Notes: generated by a model from the sequence alone, not told the origin. Numbered from the stretch's first letter, positions 47,240 to 56,943 are shown. The stretch is DNA of 64,000 bases from Mediterranea massiliensis (GCA_015060685.1 SUXZ01000002.1:124001-188000); one strand, 5' to 3'. Numbers and translations are program-made.

Positions 47240-48520
47240 ATGTATCTGATAAACAATCCCGATAGAAGTCAGTGGGCCGAATTGCTGAAACGCCCTACAC
47301 TAAACACCGAAAACCTGTTCGACACCGTGCGAGGCATCATCAACCGTGTGCGTGCCGAGGGCGATGTTGCCGTATTGGCATTGGAAGAGCAGTTCGATAA
47401 GGTGAAACTTTCCTCGCTGGCCGTCAGTGCCGAAGAGTGGCAAGAGGCCGAAACCTTGTTGAGCGACGAGCTGAAGGCGGCTATCCGCCTGGCCAAGCAA
47501 AACATCGAAACCTTCCATGCCGCCCAGCGCTTCGAAGGCAAAAAGGTGGAGACACAACCCGGTGTGACCTGCTGGCAGAAGGCTGTTGCCATCGAAAAGG
47601 TGGGACTTTATATCCCCGGTGGCACCGCACCGCTCTTCTCTACCGTGCTGATGCTGGCCATTCCGGCTAAGATTGCCGGTTGTCGGGAAATTGTGCTCTG
47701 CACTCCTCCGGGACGCAACGGCAAGGTTCACCCGGCCGTGTTGTTTGCCGCCCAGGTAGCCGGTGTGGACAAGGTGTTCAAGGCCGGTGGCGTGCAAGCC
47801 ATTGCCTCGATGGCCTATGGTACAGAAAGCATTCCTAAGGTATATAAGATATTCGGCCCCGGCAATCAGTATGTCACCGCGGCCAAGCAATTGGTCAGCT
47901 TGCGCGATGTGGCCATCGACATGCCTGCCGGTCCGTCGGAAGTGGAAGTGCTGGCCGACGAAACGGCCAATCCTACATTTGTAGCTGCTGACTTGCTCAG
48001 CCAGGCCGAGCATGGCGTGGATAGCCAAGCAGTATTGATAACCACATCGGCCGCCTTGCAACAAGCCGTGAAGGCCGAGGTAGAACGCCAGTTGGCCCTG
48101 CTCCCTCGCAAGGAGATTGCATCCAAATCGTTGGAGAATAGCAAATTAATAGTGGTAAATAGCATGGATGAGGCCATTGAGATGACCAACGCCTATGCGC
48201 CCGAACACCTGATTATCGAAACCGCCAACTATATGGAGGTGGCCGCTAAGGTAGTCAATGCCGGCTCGGTATTCCTTGGCTCGCTCACCCCCGAAAGTGC
48301 CGGCGACTATGCTTCGGGCACTAACCACACCCTGCCCACCAACGGCTATGCCAAGGCTTATAGCGGTGTCAGCCTCGATAGTTTCATCCGGAAAATCACC
48401 TTCCAGGAGATATTGCCCGAAGGCTTGCGTCGGATAGGTCCTGCTATCGAAGTGATGGCCGCCAATGAACAACTCGATGCACACAAGAATGCCGTAACCG
48501 AAAGATTGAAAACGTTATGA
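47240..48520 (+). CDS. hisD: Histidinol dehydrogenase
   Basis: This 426-residue zinc enzyme oxidises histidinol to histidine in two steps. It has the typical blocks [11 protein letters not shown], the region around [33 protein letters not shown] and [18 protein letters not shown]. Length is normal. Its last four bases overlap the hisC start (ATGA). Confidence 0.96.
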   Translation: MYLINNPDRSQWAELLKRPTLNTENLFDTVRGIINRVRAEGDVAVLALEEQFDKVKLSSLAVSAEEWQEAETLLSDELKAAIRLAKQNIETFHAAQRFEGKKVETQPGVTCWQKAVAIEKVGLYIPGGTAPLFSTVLMLAIPAKIAGCREIVLCTPPGRNGKVHPAVLFAAQVAGVDKVFKAGGVQAIASMAYGTESIPKVYKIFGPGNQYVTAAKQLVSLRDVAIDMPAGPSEVEVLADETANPTFVAADLLSQAEHGVDSQAVLITTSAALQQAVKAEVERQLALLPRKEIASKSLENSKLIVVNSMDEAIEMTNAYAPEHLIIETANYMEVAAKVVNAGSVFLGSLTPESAGDYASGTNHTLPTNGYAKAYSGVSLDSFIRKITFQEILPEGLRRIGPAIEVMAANEQLDAHKNAVTERLKTL

Positions 48521-49557
48521 AACCACTGAAAGAACTGACACGACCAAACGTGTGGCGATTGAAACCCTATTCTTCGGCACGCGATGAATATAAGGGAGTT
48601 ACCGCATCGGTTTTCCTCGATGCCAACGAAAGCCCCTACAACAACCCCATCAACCGCTATCCCGACCCTTTGCAAGGCGAGGTAAAGGCTTTATTGTCGC
48701 AAGTAAAGCAAGTGCCCGCCGAAAATATATTCTTGGGAAACGGTAGCGACGAGGCCATCGACTTGCTTTTCCGCGCCTTCTGCGAGCCGCGCATCGACAA
48801 CGTTGTGGCTATCGACCCTACCTACGGCATGTATCAAGTTTGTGCCGAGGTGAACGACGTGGAGTATCGCAAGGTGTTGCTCGACGAGAACTACCAGTTT
48901 ACGGCCGATAGCTTGCTGGCCGTTGCCGACGAACATACCAAAGTCATCTTCCTTTGTTCGCCCAACAATCCCACCGGCAACGACCTTTGTCGCGACGAGA
49001 TAGTGAAGTTGCTGAACACCTTCGATGGTTTGGTGGTGGTGGATGAGGCTTATATCGATTTCTCCGATTCGCCCTCTTTCCGTTTCGAATTGAAGAACTA
49101 TCCCAACATCGTGGTGCTTCAAACCTTCTCGAAGGCGTGGGGCAGTGCGGCCATCCGCCTCGGCATGGCTTTTGCAAGTGAAGAAATTATCGGGTTGTTC
49201 AACAAGATTAAGTACCCCTATAACGTCAATCTGCTTACCCAGCAACAAGCTATCCAAATGCTTGGACGCAAGGAAGAGATAGAGGCTTGGGTAGCCATCT
49301 TGAAAGAAGAGCGCACCCGTATGGAAAAACAACTGTTGCAACTTCCCTTAACGGAAAAAATATTTCCCAGCCAGGCTAATTTTATTCTGGTGCGCGTGGC
49401 CGATGCAACCGCCATCTACAACTATCTGGTGGCACAAGGCATCATCGTGCGCAACCGTCATTCGGTTTCGCTATGCGGCAACTGCCTGCGCATAACCATC
49501 GGTACGCCCGAAGAAAACAATACGTTGATTGATGCAATGAAAGGATACCAATCATGA
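48517..49557 (+). CDS. hisC: Histidinol-phosphate aminotransferase
   Basis: This 346-residue PLP enzyme of aspartate-aminotransferase fold makes histidinol phosphate. Conserved features are [11 protein letters not shown] at the start, CSPNNPTGN, the Asp of [10 protein letters not shown], and the PLP lysine in [15 protein letters not shown]. It overlaps hisD (48517-48520) and hisB (49554-49557) by ATGA, which indicates translational coupling through the operon. Confidence 0.96.
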   Translation: MKPLKELTRPNVWRLKPYSSARDEYKGVTASVFLDANESPYNNPINRYPDPLQGEVKALLSQVKQVPAENIFLGNGSDEAIDLLFRAFCEPRIDNVVAIDPTYGMYQVCAEVNDVEYRKVLLDENYQFTADSLLAVADEHTKVIFLCSPNNPTGNDLCRDEIVKLLNTFDGLVVVDEAYIDFSDSPSFRFELKNYPNIVVLQTFSKAWGSAAIRLGMAFASEEIIGLFNKIKYPYNVNLLTQQQAIQMLGRKEEIEAWVAILKEERTRMEKQLLQLPLTEKIFPSQANFILVRVADATAIYNYLVAQGIIVRNRHSVSLCGNCLRITIGTPEENNTLIDAMKGYQS

Positions 49558-50672
49558 AAAAAGTACTCTTTATCGACCGCGACGGCACACTTGTCATCGA
49601 ACCTCCCGTAGATTATCAACTCGACTCGTTGGAGAAGTTGGAGTTCTATCCCAAAGTGATGCGCAACTTAGGCTTTGTGCGCTCGAAACTTGACTTCGAG
49701 TTTGTGATGGTGACCAACCAAGACGGATTGGGCACATCCTCATTCCCCGAAGAGACTTTCTGGCCGGCACATAACCTGATGATGAAGACCTTGGAAGGCG
49801 AGGGGATAACCTTCGACGATATTTGCATCGACCGCAGTTTCCCCGAAGAGAATGCCCCCACACGCAAGCCACGCACCGGCATGCTGACCAAGTATATCGA
49901 CAATCCTGCCTACGACCTTGCCGGTAGTTTCGTTATTGGCGACCGCCCCACCGATGTGGAGCTTGCCAAGAACTTGGGTTGCCGCGCCATCTTCTTGCAA
50001 GACGACGATTCGTTGTTGAGCGACGAACTGAAAGCCGTTTGCGCCTTGGCTACACGCGATTGGGACAAAGTGGCCGAGTTCCTCTTTGCCGGCGAACGCC
50101 GTGCCACCATCCGTCGCACCACGAAGGAGACCGACATCTTGGTGGAAGTGGATTTGGATGGTAGCGGACGTTGCGACATTGCTACCGGCTTGGGCTTCTT
50201 CGACCACATGCTTGAACAGATTGGCAAGCACGGCGGCATGGATTTGACCATCCGTGTGGATGGCGACCTACACGTGGACGAGCATCACACCATCGAAGAC
50301 ACCGCTCTTGCCTTGGGCGAATGTTTGTATCAAGCCTTGGGAAGCAAGCGCGGCATCGAACGCTACGGTTACTCGTTGCCTATGGACGATTGCCTTTGCG
50401 CGGTTTGTCTCGACTTCGGAGGCCGTCCTTGGTTGGTATGGGATGCCGAGTTCCACCGCGAAAAGATAGGCGAGATGCCCACCGAAATGTTCCTACACTT
50501 TTTCAAGTCGTTGAGCGATGCCGCCAAGATGAACCTAAATATCAAGGCCGAAGGACAGAACGAACATCACAAGATAGAGGGCATTTTCAAAGCCTTGGCG
50601 CGTGCCTTGAAGATGGCCGTCAAGCGCGACATTTACCATTACGAATTGCCCAGTTCCAAGGGTGTATTGTAG
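49554..50672 (+). CDS. hisB: Bifunctional histidinol-phosphatase / imidazoleglycerol-phosphate dehydratase
   Basis: A 372-residue fusion. The N-terminal HAD phosphatase (about 1-165) has FIDRDGTLV and [18 protein letters not shown]. The C-terminal dehydratase (about 178-372) has two His-rich metal sites, [15 protein letters not shown] and [19 protein letters not shown]. The fusion performs steps 6 and 8 of histidine synthesis. It is last in this hisGDCB cluster; hisH, A, F and I are not in the window. Confidence 0.96.
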   Translation: MKKVLFIDRDGTLVIEPPVDYQLDSLEKLEFYPKVMRNLGFVRSKLDFEFVMVTNQDGLGTSSFPEETFWPAHNLMMKTLEGEGITFDDICIDRSFPEENAPTRKPRTGMLTKYIDNPAYDLAGSFVIGDRPTDVELAKNLGCRAIFLQDDDSLLSDELKAVCALATRDWDKVAEFLFAGERRATIRRTTKETDILVEVDLDGSGRCDIATGLGFFDHMLEQIGKHGGMDLTIRVDGDLHVDEHHTIEDTALALGECLYQALGSKRGIERYGYSLPMDDCLCAVCLDFGGRPWLVWDAEFHREKIGEMPTEMFLHFFKSLSDAAKMNLNIKAEGQNEHHKIEGIFKALARALKMAVKRDIYHYELPSSKGVL

Positions 50673-50772
50673 TTTATTTTGTCCTAAAACTCCTTTTTTC
50701 TATGAATTATTGCCAATAGATGCAAAAAATGATGTATTTTTGTACCAAAATTTGGAAAAATAGGAAACTACT

Positions 50773-51468
50773 ATGGGGAAAGAGAACTCAAACAGAATAC
50801 AAACTTCGATACTTAATAATTTAGAAAAGAAGGCATTGATTTGGTTGGCAAACCGCCAGCCCCGTTGGATGACCTCCGATATATTGACCTACTTAGGCGT
50901 GTTGGGCGCTGTAATCTGTGCCGTTGGCTTTATCTTGGCCAACCAGAATGTGCATTGGTTGTGGCTCTCCTCTTTCGGTCTGTTTGTCAATTGGTATGGC
51001 GATAGCCTGGATGGCACCTTGGCCCGTGTACGAAACACCCAACGACCCATCTACGGCTTCTTTATCGACCATACGCTCGATGCCATCACCATCTGCATCA
51101 TGTGTATCGGTGCAGGCCTTTCGCCCATGTTCAAGTTAGAGATAGCCATGTTGGTATTGGCCGGCTATCTGGTACTCTCTATCTACACCTACATCGGCAC
51201 TATCCTGAAAGGGGAGTTTCTGCTCACATACGGTAGCTTCGGTCCCACCGAATTGCGCCTGATTATCATTGCAATCAATACACTCTTCATGTACACCTCG
51301 TGGCCTCGTCTCAGCTATACCGTTTGCAACCTGTCGCTTACGGTGTTCGATTTTGTAGGCCTCTTCATCGCTACATTCCTATTTGTTGCATGGTTGGTGC
51401 AATTCCTCAAGGATCGCAAGATACTTTCAGAGCGTGACCCGTTGAAACCCTTTAACCCGGAAAAGTAA
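50773..51468 (+). CDS. CDP-alcohol phosphatidyltransferase family protein
   Basis: This 231-residue membrane enzyme transfers a phospho-alcohol from a CDP-activated donor. The eight-residue metal-binding signature is complete: SLDGTLARVRN...GFFIDHTLDA. About six membrane helices surround it. The acceptor (glycerol phosphate, inositol phosphate or other) cannot be assigned. It starts a three-gene run with GtrA and TlpA proteins joined by zero or overlapping spacing. Confidence 0.88.
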   Translation: MGKENSNRIQTSILNNLEKKALIWLANRQPRWMTSDILTYLGVLGAVICAVGFILANQNVHWLWLSSFGLFVNWYGDSLDGTLARVRNTQRPIYGFFIDHTLDAITICIMCIGAGLSPMFKLEIAMLVLAGYLVLSIYTYIGTILKGEFLLTYGSFGPTELRLIIIAINTLFMYTSWPRLSYTVCNLSLTVFDFVGLFIATFLFVAWLVQFLKDRKILSERDPLKPFNPEK

Positions 51469-51894
51469 GTGTTGCGAACCTACATAGAATTTGTGTTGAC
51501 ACGTGTATTCGGTACGCTTGTCGATACATTTATCCTTTGGATTTGTTCCGATTTTATCTTCAAGTCCTATGTAGGAGTCTATATCCTTTCGCCCATCATC
51601 TCTTTCGAATTTGCGGTGATGAGCAACTTCCTGTGGTCGTACCTTTGGATATGGAAGAACCGCATCGAAGGCCGATGCCGTGCCGACTTCTGGAAACGGT
51701 TCATTGTCTTCAACCTGGCTTCCGTTACCGGCTTCCTGATTAAGATGTTCTTCCTGCTTATCTTCGAGCAGATATTCGGTTGGGACGTAGTGTATTGCAA
51801 CCTGGCTGCCCTGCTCATCTCGGGCCTCTTCAACTACTTTGCCGCCGACATGTTAGTATTCAAACAAAAGAAATCAAAAGATACCAAACAATGA
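51469..51894 (+). CDS. GtrA-like membrane protein
   Basis: This 141-residue protein with four helices is a small multidrug-resistance-like fold found in GtrA, thought to flip polyprenyl-phosphate-linked sugars. Helices lie at about 8-28, 40-58, 80-99 and 110-130, and the loop WIWKNR after helix 2 is typical. The start is GTG directly after the previous TAA; its end overlaps the TlpA gene by four bases. Together with the CDP-alcohol enzyme this points to lipid-linked glycan or phospholipid work in the membrane. Confidence 0.82.
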   Translation: MLRTYIEFVLTRVFGTLVDTFILWICSDFIFKSYVGVYILSPIISFEFAVMSNFLWSYLWIWKNRIEGRCRADFWKRFIVFNLASVTGFLIKMFFLLIFEQIFGWDVVYCNLAALLISGLFNYFAADMLVFKQKKSKDTKQ

Positions 51895-52415
51895 AAAAAC
51901 TACTTCTTCTCTTCATGGCATGCTGCTGCATGCTTGTACGGGCACAAGAGCCTGTGGCCGATGCCAACGACTACATTGTTAAGGTGGGTCAGGTGGCCCC
52001 CGATTTTACGGTAACTACCACCGATGGCAAGCGTGTCACCCTTAGCGAATTGCGTGGCAAGGTAGTGATGCTTCAGTTCACCGCCAGTTGGTGTGGCGTG
52101 TGTCGTAAGGAGATGCCCGAGATAGAGAAGCAGATTTGGCAAGCCCATAAGGACGATGCCGAGTTCGTGCTGTTGGGTATCGACCGCGACGAACCCCTTG
52201 AAAAGGTCGTTTCCTTTGGTAAGCAAACAGGAATCACCTATCCTTTGGCTCTCGACCCCGGTGCCGATGTCTTTGCCAAGTATGCCCTGCGCAAGGCCGG
52301 CATTACGCGCAACGTACTTATCGACCGCAACGGTCGCATTGTCATGCTTACCCGCCTTTACAACCCCGAAGAGTTTGCCTCGCTCGTAAAGAAGATAAAC
52401 GAAATGCTGAAATAA
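51891..52415 (+). CDS. TlpA/ResA-like periplasmic thioredoxin
   Basis: This 174-residue exported protein has a signal peptide ending near RAQ (about residue 19). The AhpC-TSA/thioredoxin-like fold has VGQVAPDFTV and the redox site FTASWCGVCRKEMP (C-G-V-C). It probably reduces disulfides or helps cytochrome maturation in the periplasm. ATG at 51891 overlaps the GtrA stop as ATGA. The three cysteines inside the signal peptide are removed on export. Confidence 0.9.
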   Translation: MKKLLLLFMACCCMLVRAQEPVADANDYIVKVGQVAPDFTVTTTDGKRVTLSELRGKVVMLQFTASWCGVCRKEMPEIEKQIWQAHKDDAEFVLLGIDRDEPLEKVVSFGKQTGITYPLALDPGADVFAKYALRKAGITRNVLIDRNGRIVMLTRLYNPEEFASLVKKINEMLK

Positions 52416-52421
52416 CCTCCC

Positions 52422-52452
52422 GTAAAGACGTCACATTGTGGCGTCTTTTTTT
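52422..52452 (+). terminator. Terminator after the TlpA gene; left copy of a 31-bp direct repeat
   Basis: AAAGACGTCACATTGTGGCGTCTTT folds as an interrupted hairpin (AAAGACG with CGTCTTT around CACA/TGTG) with a T7 tail. The 31 bases are identical to 53374-53404. Confidence 0.88.
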
Positions 52453-52543
52453 GTTCTTCTTATAAACAAAAAACGAGTTGTTTTTTTTGTATTTCTCATG
52501 GTTTGCGCTATTTTTGCGGAAAGAATAAATTAAGAAAGTCGTT

Positions 52544-52753
52544 ATGTCAGAGAAAGAAATGAATGCCTATCGTTTCGGCACAGGTCAAGAACCGACTGAT
52601 GAAATGCTGGAACAGATAATGAAAGAGGTTGCTCAAGAAGCTCGTGAGAGCAGCAAGAAAGCTGCTGATGCACACTTTGAGCAAATGCGACGTAATATCG
52701 CTATTAAGCGTGAAAAATGGGCAGAACGTATAAACAGCATTATAAATGGTTAA
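52544..52753 (+). CDS. Small protein partner of the zeta-like gene, probable antitoxin
   Basis: A 69-residue charged helical protein rich in Glu, Lys and Ala (EMLEQIMKEVAQEARESSKKAADAHFEQMRR), with no membrane segment. Its end overlaps the next gene by 8 bp. Position and size fit an antitoxin of a zeta-type pair, but it shows no clear resemblance to classical epsilon. A TATTTTTG box lies at 52510-52517. Confidence 0.65.
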   Translation: MSEKEMNAYRFGTGQEPTDEMLEQIMKEVAQEARESSKKAADAHFEQMRRNIAIKREKWAERINSIING

Positions 52754-53357
52754 AGAAGGATATAAACCCGAATTGATTATTATTGCTGGACCTAATGGGT
52801 CGGGTAAAACTTCTGTGACCAAACGTTTTTTGCATCACGAATGGGCAGAAGGTACTACTTATATTAATCCGGATGAGGTTGCCAATGAAATGTTTGGTGA
52901 TTGGAATTCTCAGGCGGCTGTACTTAGTGCTGCAAACTATTGTGCTGAGTGGCGCGAAAGATGTTTAAATGAAAAAACGAGTTTTGTTTTTGAAACAGTA
53001 ATGTCTGCAGAAGATAAAGTGCAATTTATAATTAGAGCTAAGAATGCTGGTTTCTTTATTAGGCTATTCTTCATATCAACAGAAAATCCGAAAATCAATG
53101 CTGCCCGAATTGCCGATAGAGTGATGAAAGGCGGACATGACGTACCTATCACAAAAATAATATCAAGGTATTATAAATCAATTGAGAATTGCAAGACTGT
53201 TTCTTCCATTGTTGACCGCCTTTATGTTTATGATAATTCCATAGATGGTGAAGAAGCAAAATTACAATTTCGTTTAGTAGATGGTGCAGTGGCCAAGATG
53301 TATGTAACCGATATGCCAGAATGGGCACAAGCGATTTTACCAGATACAGTTTTCTAA
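52746..53357 (+). CDS. Zeta-toxin-family P-loop kinase
   Basis: A 203-residue protein with Walker A AGPNGSGKTSVTKRF at the N-terminus, then INPDEVANEMF and FVFETVMSAEDKV, the pattern of zeta toxins and related kinases. A conserved Arg-rich helix (AARIADRVMKGGHDVP) forms the rest of the ATP site. Zeta toxins phosphorylate UDP-N-acetylglucosamine; whether this one does is unknown. Base composition is more AT-rich than in neighbours. With the preceding gene it forms a cassette between two identical terminators. Confidence 0.82.
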   Translation: MVKEGYKPELIIIAGPNGSGKTSVTKRFLHHEWAEGTTYINPDEVANEMFGDWNSQAAVLSAANYCAEWRERCLNEKTSFVFETVMSAEDKVQFIIRAKNAGFFIRLFFISTENPKINAARIADRVMKGGHDVPITKIISRYYKSIENCKTVSSIVDRLYVYDNSIDGEEAKLQFRLVDGAVAKMYVTDMPEWAQAILPDTVF

Positions 53358-53373
53358 TGCATATTATATAAAT

Positions 53374-53404
53374 GTAAAGACGTCACATTGTGGCGTCTTT
53401 TTTT
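53374..53404 (+). terminator. Terminator after the zeta-like gene; right copy of a 31-bp direct repeat
   Basis: Identical to 52422-52452, including stem and T7 tail; the two copies are 952 bp apart and bracket the two-gene cassette. Confidence 0.88.
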
Positions 53405-53515
53405 ATCCATTAAGTTTTGACAAAATGTCAAATCTGACATTTTGATTTTCAAACTGCACGAGAATCGCCTATTTCGATGCAAGGTAAAGCTTGCTTAGAA
53501 ATAACGAAACGCGAA

Positions 53516-53777
53516 ACAAATAAATCGCTATTTTACAGTATAATAGCTAAATATTTACAAAAATTCTACGCAAAAATCTGTTCAACATTCTTACTTTTTT
53601 CGGTGTATTTCGCTATTTCTGCCGAAAGCTCGAAACATTGCTTCCGGAATCACGCGTGATTTCCTCCGTAGATGGGGCACTTTCTGCCGTAATCACGAAG
53701 GATTTGCTCGGTAAGCGCCGTACTTACGGCGATAACCTCGCACGTTTTTGGCGGTAATCACGCGTGATTTCAGCAGC
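53516..53777. repeat. 21-22-bp-period degenerate repeat array C
   Basis: Twelve consecutive units of 22 bases (two of 21). The right-hand units are the clearest: 53648 AATCACGCGTGATTTCC..., 53691 AATCACGAAGGATTTGC..., 53756 AATCACGCGTGATTTCAG...; most end in CCGG, CCGT or CGGT. The left-hand units (53516-53581) are AT-rich and keep a terminal TTACA-like block. A perfect 20-base palindrome lies just beyond, at 53803-53822. It occupies the gap between the zeta cassette and cydB. No gene is supported in 53405-53907. Confidence 0.72.
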
Positions 53778-53907
53778 AAGGTTTTTAGCTATTTTATTTT
53801 AGCCGAATTTTGCAAAATTCGGCGTTAGTAATTGTTTTGAATTGTAAACATTATGTTTGAAAGTTGTGGTTTTTGCTATCATTTTGATTTGATTAAACTA
53901 AGTTTTT

Positions 53908-55050
53908 TTAATATCTCTCACTGTGTTTCAACTCTTCTTTCGTAAGTGATGGGGTATCCATTTTCCGCCAGAAATAGGCGATGTAGGCTACCACAAATGG
54001 GATGATGAGCGACACGATGGCCATAGCACGTAGAGTGAACTCGCTTGAACAGCTATTGGATAGGGTTAGCGAGGATTGGATGTCGGCTGTTGAGGGGTAG
54101 TAGGCGGTATTGTTATAGCCGGCTATCAGGAAGAGGCTGATTACGACCAGCACTGTGCCTGGTGCAGCCAGCCAGATTCCTTTGTTGAACTGTTTCTTTA
54201 GCAGTGTAAGCAGAATGCCCAATAGAAGCAGGATGGCCCCTATAGCGAACATGGCGGCTACAACGGGCATCTGTAACAGGTTGTGTAGGTATTTGCCTGC
54301 TTGCATGGATACTACACCGGCTTCATCTAAAGTAAATCCTTCCATTGTGAATAGGGCGATAAGTTCTATCAGCAATATGGGTACAAACAATGCAAAGCAT
54401 TGGCTCAGTCGGCGGCGGAGTTGTTCTGCGAGTGCTTTATGGGCAATGTTGTTAAGCATATATAGTGCGCCAAGGCAGATGGCCAAGAGCATTACCATGA
54501 GGCCAAATCCTACGTTGAACAGATTGCCTACGGCTTCTAATCCGTGCCATTCGTTGCACCAACGGCTGATGACGGGGGCTGCAACATCGGCTACGGCATT
54601 CTTGTTTACCAGGAATTGCGAACCGGTGAAGAATGTTCCTACGGCTGTGCCTATCAATAGTGGTGCGAGGCATCCGTTTAGTGTTAGGAAGATGCGGAAG
54701 GCGTTCTTGCCCAATATGTTGCCTGCCTTGTCTTGAAACTCGTAGGAGACGGCTTGGAACACAAACGTTATTAAGATGACTATCCACACCCAGTAGGCTC
54801 CTCCGAAACTGGTGCTATAGAATAGGGGGAAGGAGGCAAAGAATGCTCCGCCGAAGGTGACGAGGGTGGTGAAGGTTAGTTCCCATTTTCGGCCGGTGGA
54901 GTTGACGATGAGTTGGCGTTCTTCTTCGTTCTTACCGGCAAGGAATATCAGGGCGTTGCCTCCTTGTACAAACAGTAGGAATACAAGTAGGCCGCCCAAG
55001 AGGGCTATCAGGAACCACCAATATTGTTGTAGAAATTCGTAGGTTATCAT
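53908..55050 (-). CDS. cydB: Cytochrome bd ubiquinol oxidase subunit II
   Basis: This 380-residue membrane subunit with about eight to nine helices partners CydA in the high-affinity terminal oxidase. The N-terminal LQQYWWFLIALLGGLLVFLLFVQGGN and central FGLMVMLLAICLGALYMLNNIA segments match the family. It lies 29 bp downstream of cydA. In Bacteroides cytochrome bd lets cells use nanomolar oxygen. Confidence 0.94.
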   Translation of the reverse strand: MITYEFLQQYWWFLIALLGGLLVFLLFVQGGNALIFLAGKNEEERQLIVNSTGRKWELTFTTLVTFGGAFFASFPLFYSTSFGGAYWVWIVILITFVFQAVSYEFQDKAGNILGKNAFRIFLTLNGCLAPLLIGTAVGTFFTGSQFLVNKNAVADVAAPVISRWCNEWHGLEAVGNLFNVGFGLMVMLLAICLGALYMLNNIAHKALAEQLRRRLSQCFALFVPILLIELIALFTMEGFTLDEAGVVSMQAGKYLHNLLQMPVVAAMFAIGAILLLLGILLTLLKKQFNKGIWLAAPGTVLVVISLFLIAGYNNTAYYPSTADIQSSLTLSNSCSSEFTLRAMAIVSLIIPFVVAYIAYFWRKMDTPSLTKEELKHSERY

Positions 55051-55079
55051 GTTGCTTTCCTTTTTAGTTGGGTGAATAG

Positions 55080-56567
55080 TTATTGTTTTTCTGCTTCCGG
55101 TCCTTGCTTGATGGCCTTAATCATGATGCGCAACTCGATGGCGAGGAAGAGGGTGAAGATGGCAACAAACAGGAAGAAGGTGGTTTGCACGGCTCCTACG
55201 CTGACGCTGGATACGGCTGCTTTTGTGGGTAGTAGGCCTTGAATGACCCAGGGCTGGCGACCCACTTCGGCTACAATCCATCCGGCTTGTCCTGCTATAT
55301 AGACAAATGGAATGGCGCAAAGTGCGGCCCATTGCAACCACTTCATGTGAACAAGTTTCTGCTTCCACTCGGCCCATAGCACAACTATCATGAGGAGAAG
55401 GAGTGCTCCGCCCAATCCTACCATTATGCGGAATGCCCAATAGATTAAATGGACAGGTGGTATCAGTTCTTCGGGGTGGTCGATGTATCCATAACCGAAG
55501 TAGTGGATGTTTTCATTCAAGATTTTACGAGCTTCGTTGGCTGCTACCGGGTCGCTCTCTTTCTGTTGGCGGTAGGTGCGGAAGGCGTTCAGTGCCAGTT
55601 TGCCCCGTTCTATCTTTTCTTGCGCAGAGGGGTTGTGTGTGCCATCGGGGGCGGTGTATCCATGAATCATGTTTTGAATACCTGGCACGTATCCGTCGAT
55701 GTCGTGTGTGGCAAGTATGGAGAGCATGCCGGGAATCTCTATGCCGGGCACCAGGGAAAGGGCTACTCGCTGCCCGCCCTCTTCAAGACCTTCGGCGGCG
55801 GCAAGCTTCATGGGCTGGTATTTAGCGGCATGAACGCCCGACTGGTCGCCACTGAACATGAGTGCCATTGTGCCAACGATGCCTACCAAGGCAGCTACAC
55901 GTATGCTGGCAAGGGCAAAGCGGGTTTCTCGTTTCTTTAGTAGATACCAACAACTGATGCCGATGACGAAGATAGATCCGGTCATCCAACCGCTGAAGAC
56001 TGAGTGGAAGAACTTGACGATGGCTATCGGATTGAGTACCAATGCCCAGAAATCGACCATTTCGTGGCGAACGGTGTCTGGATTAAACTCCATGCCCACG
56101 GGGTGTTGCATCCATGCATTGGCTATTAAAATCCAAATGGCCGAGATGGATGCTCCGATGCCGGTGAGCCATGTAGCGGTGAGGTGTGTCTTTTTAGTTA
56201 CTTTTTCCCATCCGAAGAACATGACGGCAAAGAATGTTGCTTCCATGAAGAAGGCCAGAATGCCTTCGATGGCGAGTGGCGCACCGAAGATATCGCCTAC
56301 GAACCAAGCGTAATTGCTCCAGTTTGTTCCAAACTCAAACTCAAGGATAATGCCTGTGGCAATACCCACGGCGAAGTTGATGGCAAACAATTTCATCCAG
56401 AACTTGGCCGTTCGTTTCCAGAACTCATCTTTCTTTATTACATAAAGTGTTTCCATTGTTGCCATGATGACCGCCAGGCCTAAGGTGAGCGGAACAAAAA
56501 TCCAATGGTAACCAGCCGTCAAAGCAAATTGTGCTCTCGACCAATCGACTAATGCATTCTCTACCAT
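55080..56567 (-). CDS. cydA: Cytochrome bd ubiquinol oxidase subunit I
   Basis: This 495-residue haem-bearing subunit has the start RAQFALTAGYHWIFVPLTLGLA, which includes the haem b595 ligand His, ATGIILEFEFGTNWSNY, the b558 ligand His in the VKFFHSVFSGWM region, and the quinol-binding Q-loop around residues 250-330 (short form). The C-terminus is highly hydrophobic. It is second in a DUF4492-cydA-cydB operon. Confidence 0.95.
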   Translation of the reverse strand: MVENALVDWSRAQFALTAGYHWIFVPLTLGLAVIMATMETLYVIKKDEFWKRTAKFWMKLFAINFAVGIATGIILEFEFGTNWSNYAWFVGDIFGAPLAIEGILAFFMEATFFAVMFFGWEKVTKKTHLTATWLTGIGASISAIWILIANAWMQHPVGMEFNPDTVRHEMVDFWALVLNPIAIVKFFHSVFSGWMTGSIFVIGISCWYLLKKRETRFALASIRVAALVGIVGTMALMFSGDQSGVHAAKYQPMKLAAAEGLEEGGQRVALSLVPGIEIPGMLSILATHDIDGYVPGIQNMIHGYTAPDGTHNPSAQEKIERGKLALNAFRTYRQQKESDPVAANEARKILNENIHYFGYGYIDHPEELIPPVHLIYWAFRIMVGLGGALLLLMIVVLWAEWKQKLVHMKWLQWAALCAIPFVYIAGQAGWIVAEVGRQPWVIQGLLPTKAAVSSVSVGAVQTTFFLFVAIFTLFLAIELRIMIKAIKQGPEAEKQ

Positions 56568-56579
56568 GATATCTGTTGT

Positions 56580-56804
56580 TTATTGATTGTTGTCGGTTAT
56601 GGGACGAGTGAGTTGCATACCCACATGCTCTATTTTCTCTTCTTCGCTCTTTCCCGAAAGGGTGGGCTGGAAGAAGAATATTCTTAGTACGGCAAAAAGG
56701 ATGATTAGTTTCAGTAGAATCAGTAGCCATAGGTTTTTCCCCCATGTCATCTGTCTGAACCCCTCGGCATAGAAGTTCCAAATGGAGCGGATAGTACTTT
56801 TCAT
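56580..56804 (-). CDS. DUF4492 protein of the cyd operon
   Basis: A 74-residue protein with one central membrane helix (about 23-44, LWLLILLKLIILFAVLRIFFF) preceded by an amphipathic IWNFYAEGFRQMTWGK segment. It matches the small DUF4492 proteins that precede cydA in Bacteroidetes and Campylobacterota. Their function is unproven; they may be small subunits or assembly factors of the oxidase, like CydX in E. coli. ATG at 56804 is chosen with AAAGAG upstream; 56810 is also possible. Confidence 0.85.
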   Translation of the reverse strand: MKSTIRSIWNFYAEGFRQMTWGKNLWLLILLKLIILFAVLRIFFFQPTLSGKSEEEKIEHVGMQLTRPITDNNQ

Positions 56805-56906
56805 AGTCATCTCTTTAGGGTATATCGCCACAAATATAGGGATAATTTTGGATAATGCAACGTTTGTAGAAGCACTATTGTTTGGTATGTGATTGGTGGA
56901 TAAACA

Positions 56907-56939
56907 AAATCGGCGAAGAATGTTCCTCTTCGCCGATTT
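56907..56939 (-). terminator. Terminator of rng
   Basis: A 13-bp perfect stem (56907-56919 with 56927-56939). On the minus strand it is followed by a TGTTTATCC tail. Confidence 0.85.
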
Positions 56940-56943
56940 CGTA

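Noticed and set aside
53477..53659. 60-codon plus-strand frame
   Set aside because: Lies in array C; composition follows the repeat and not a protein.
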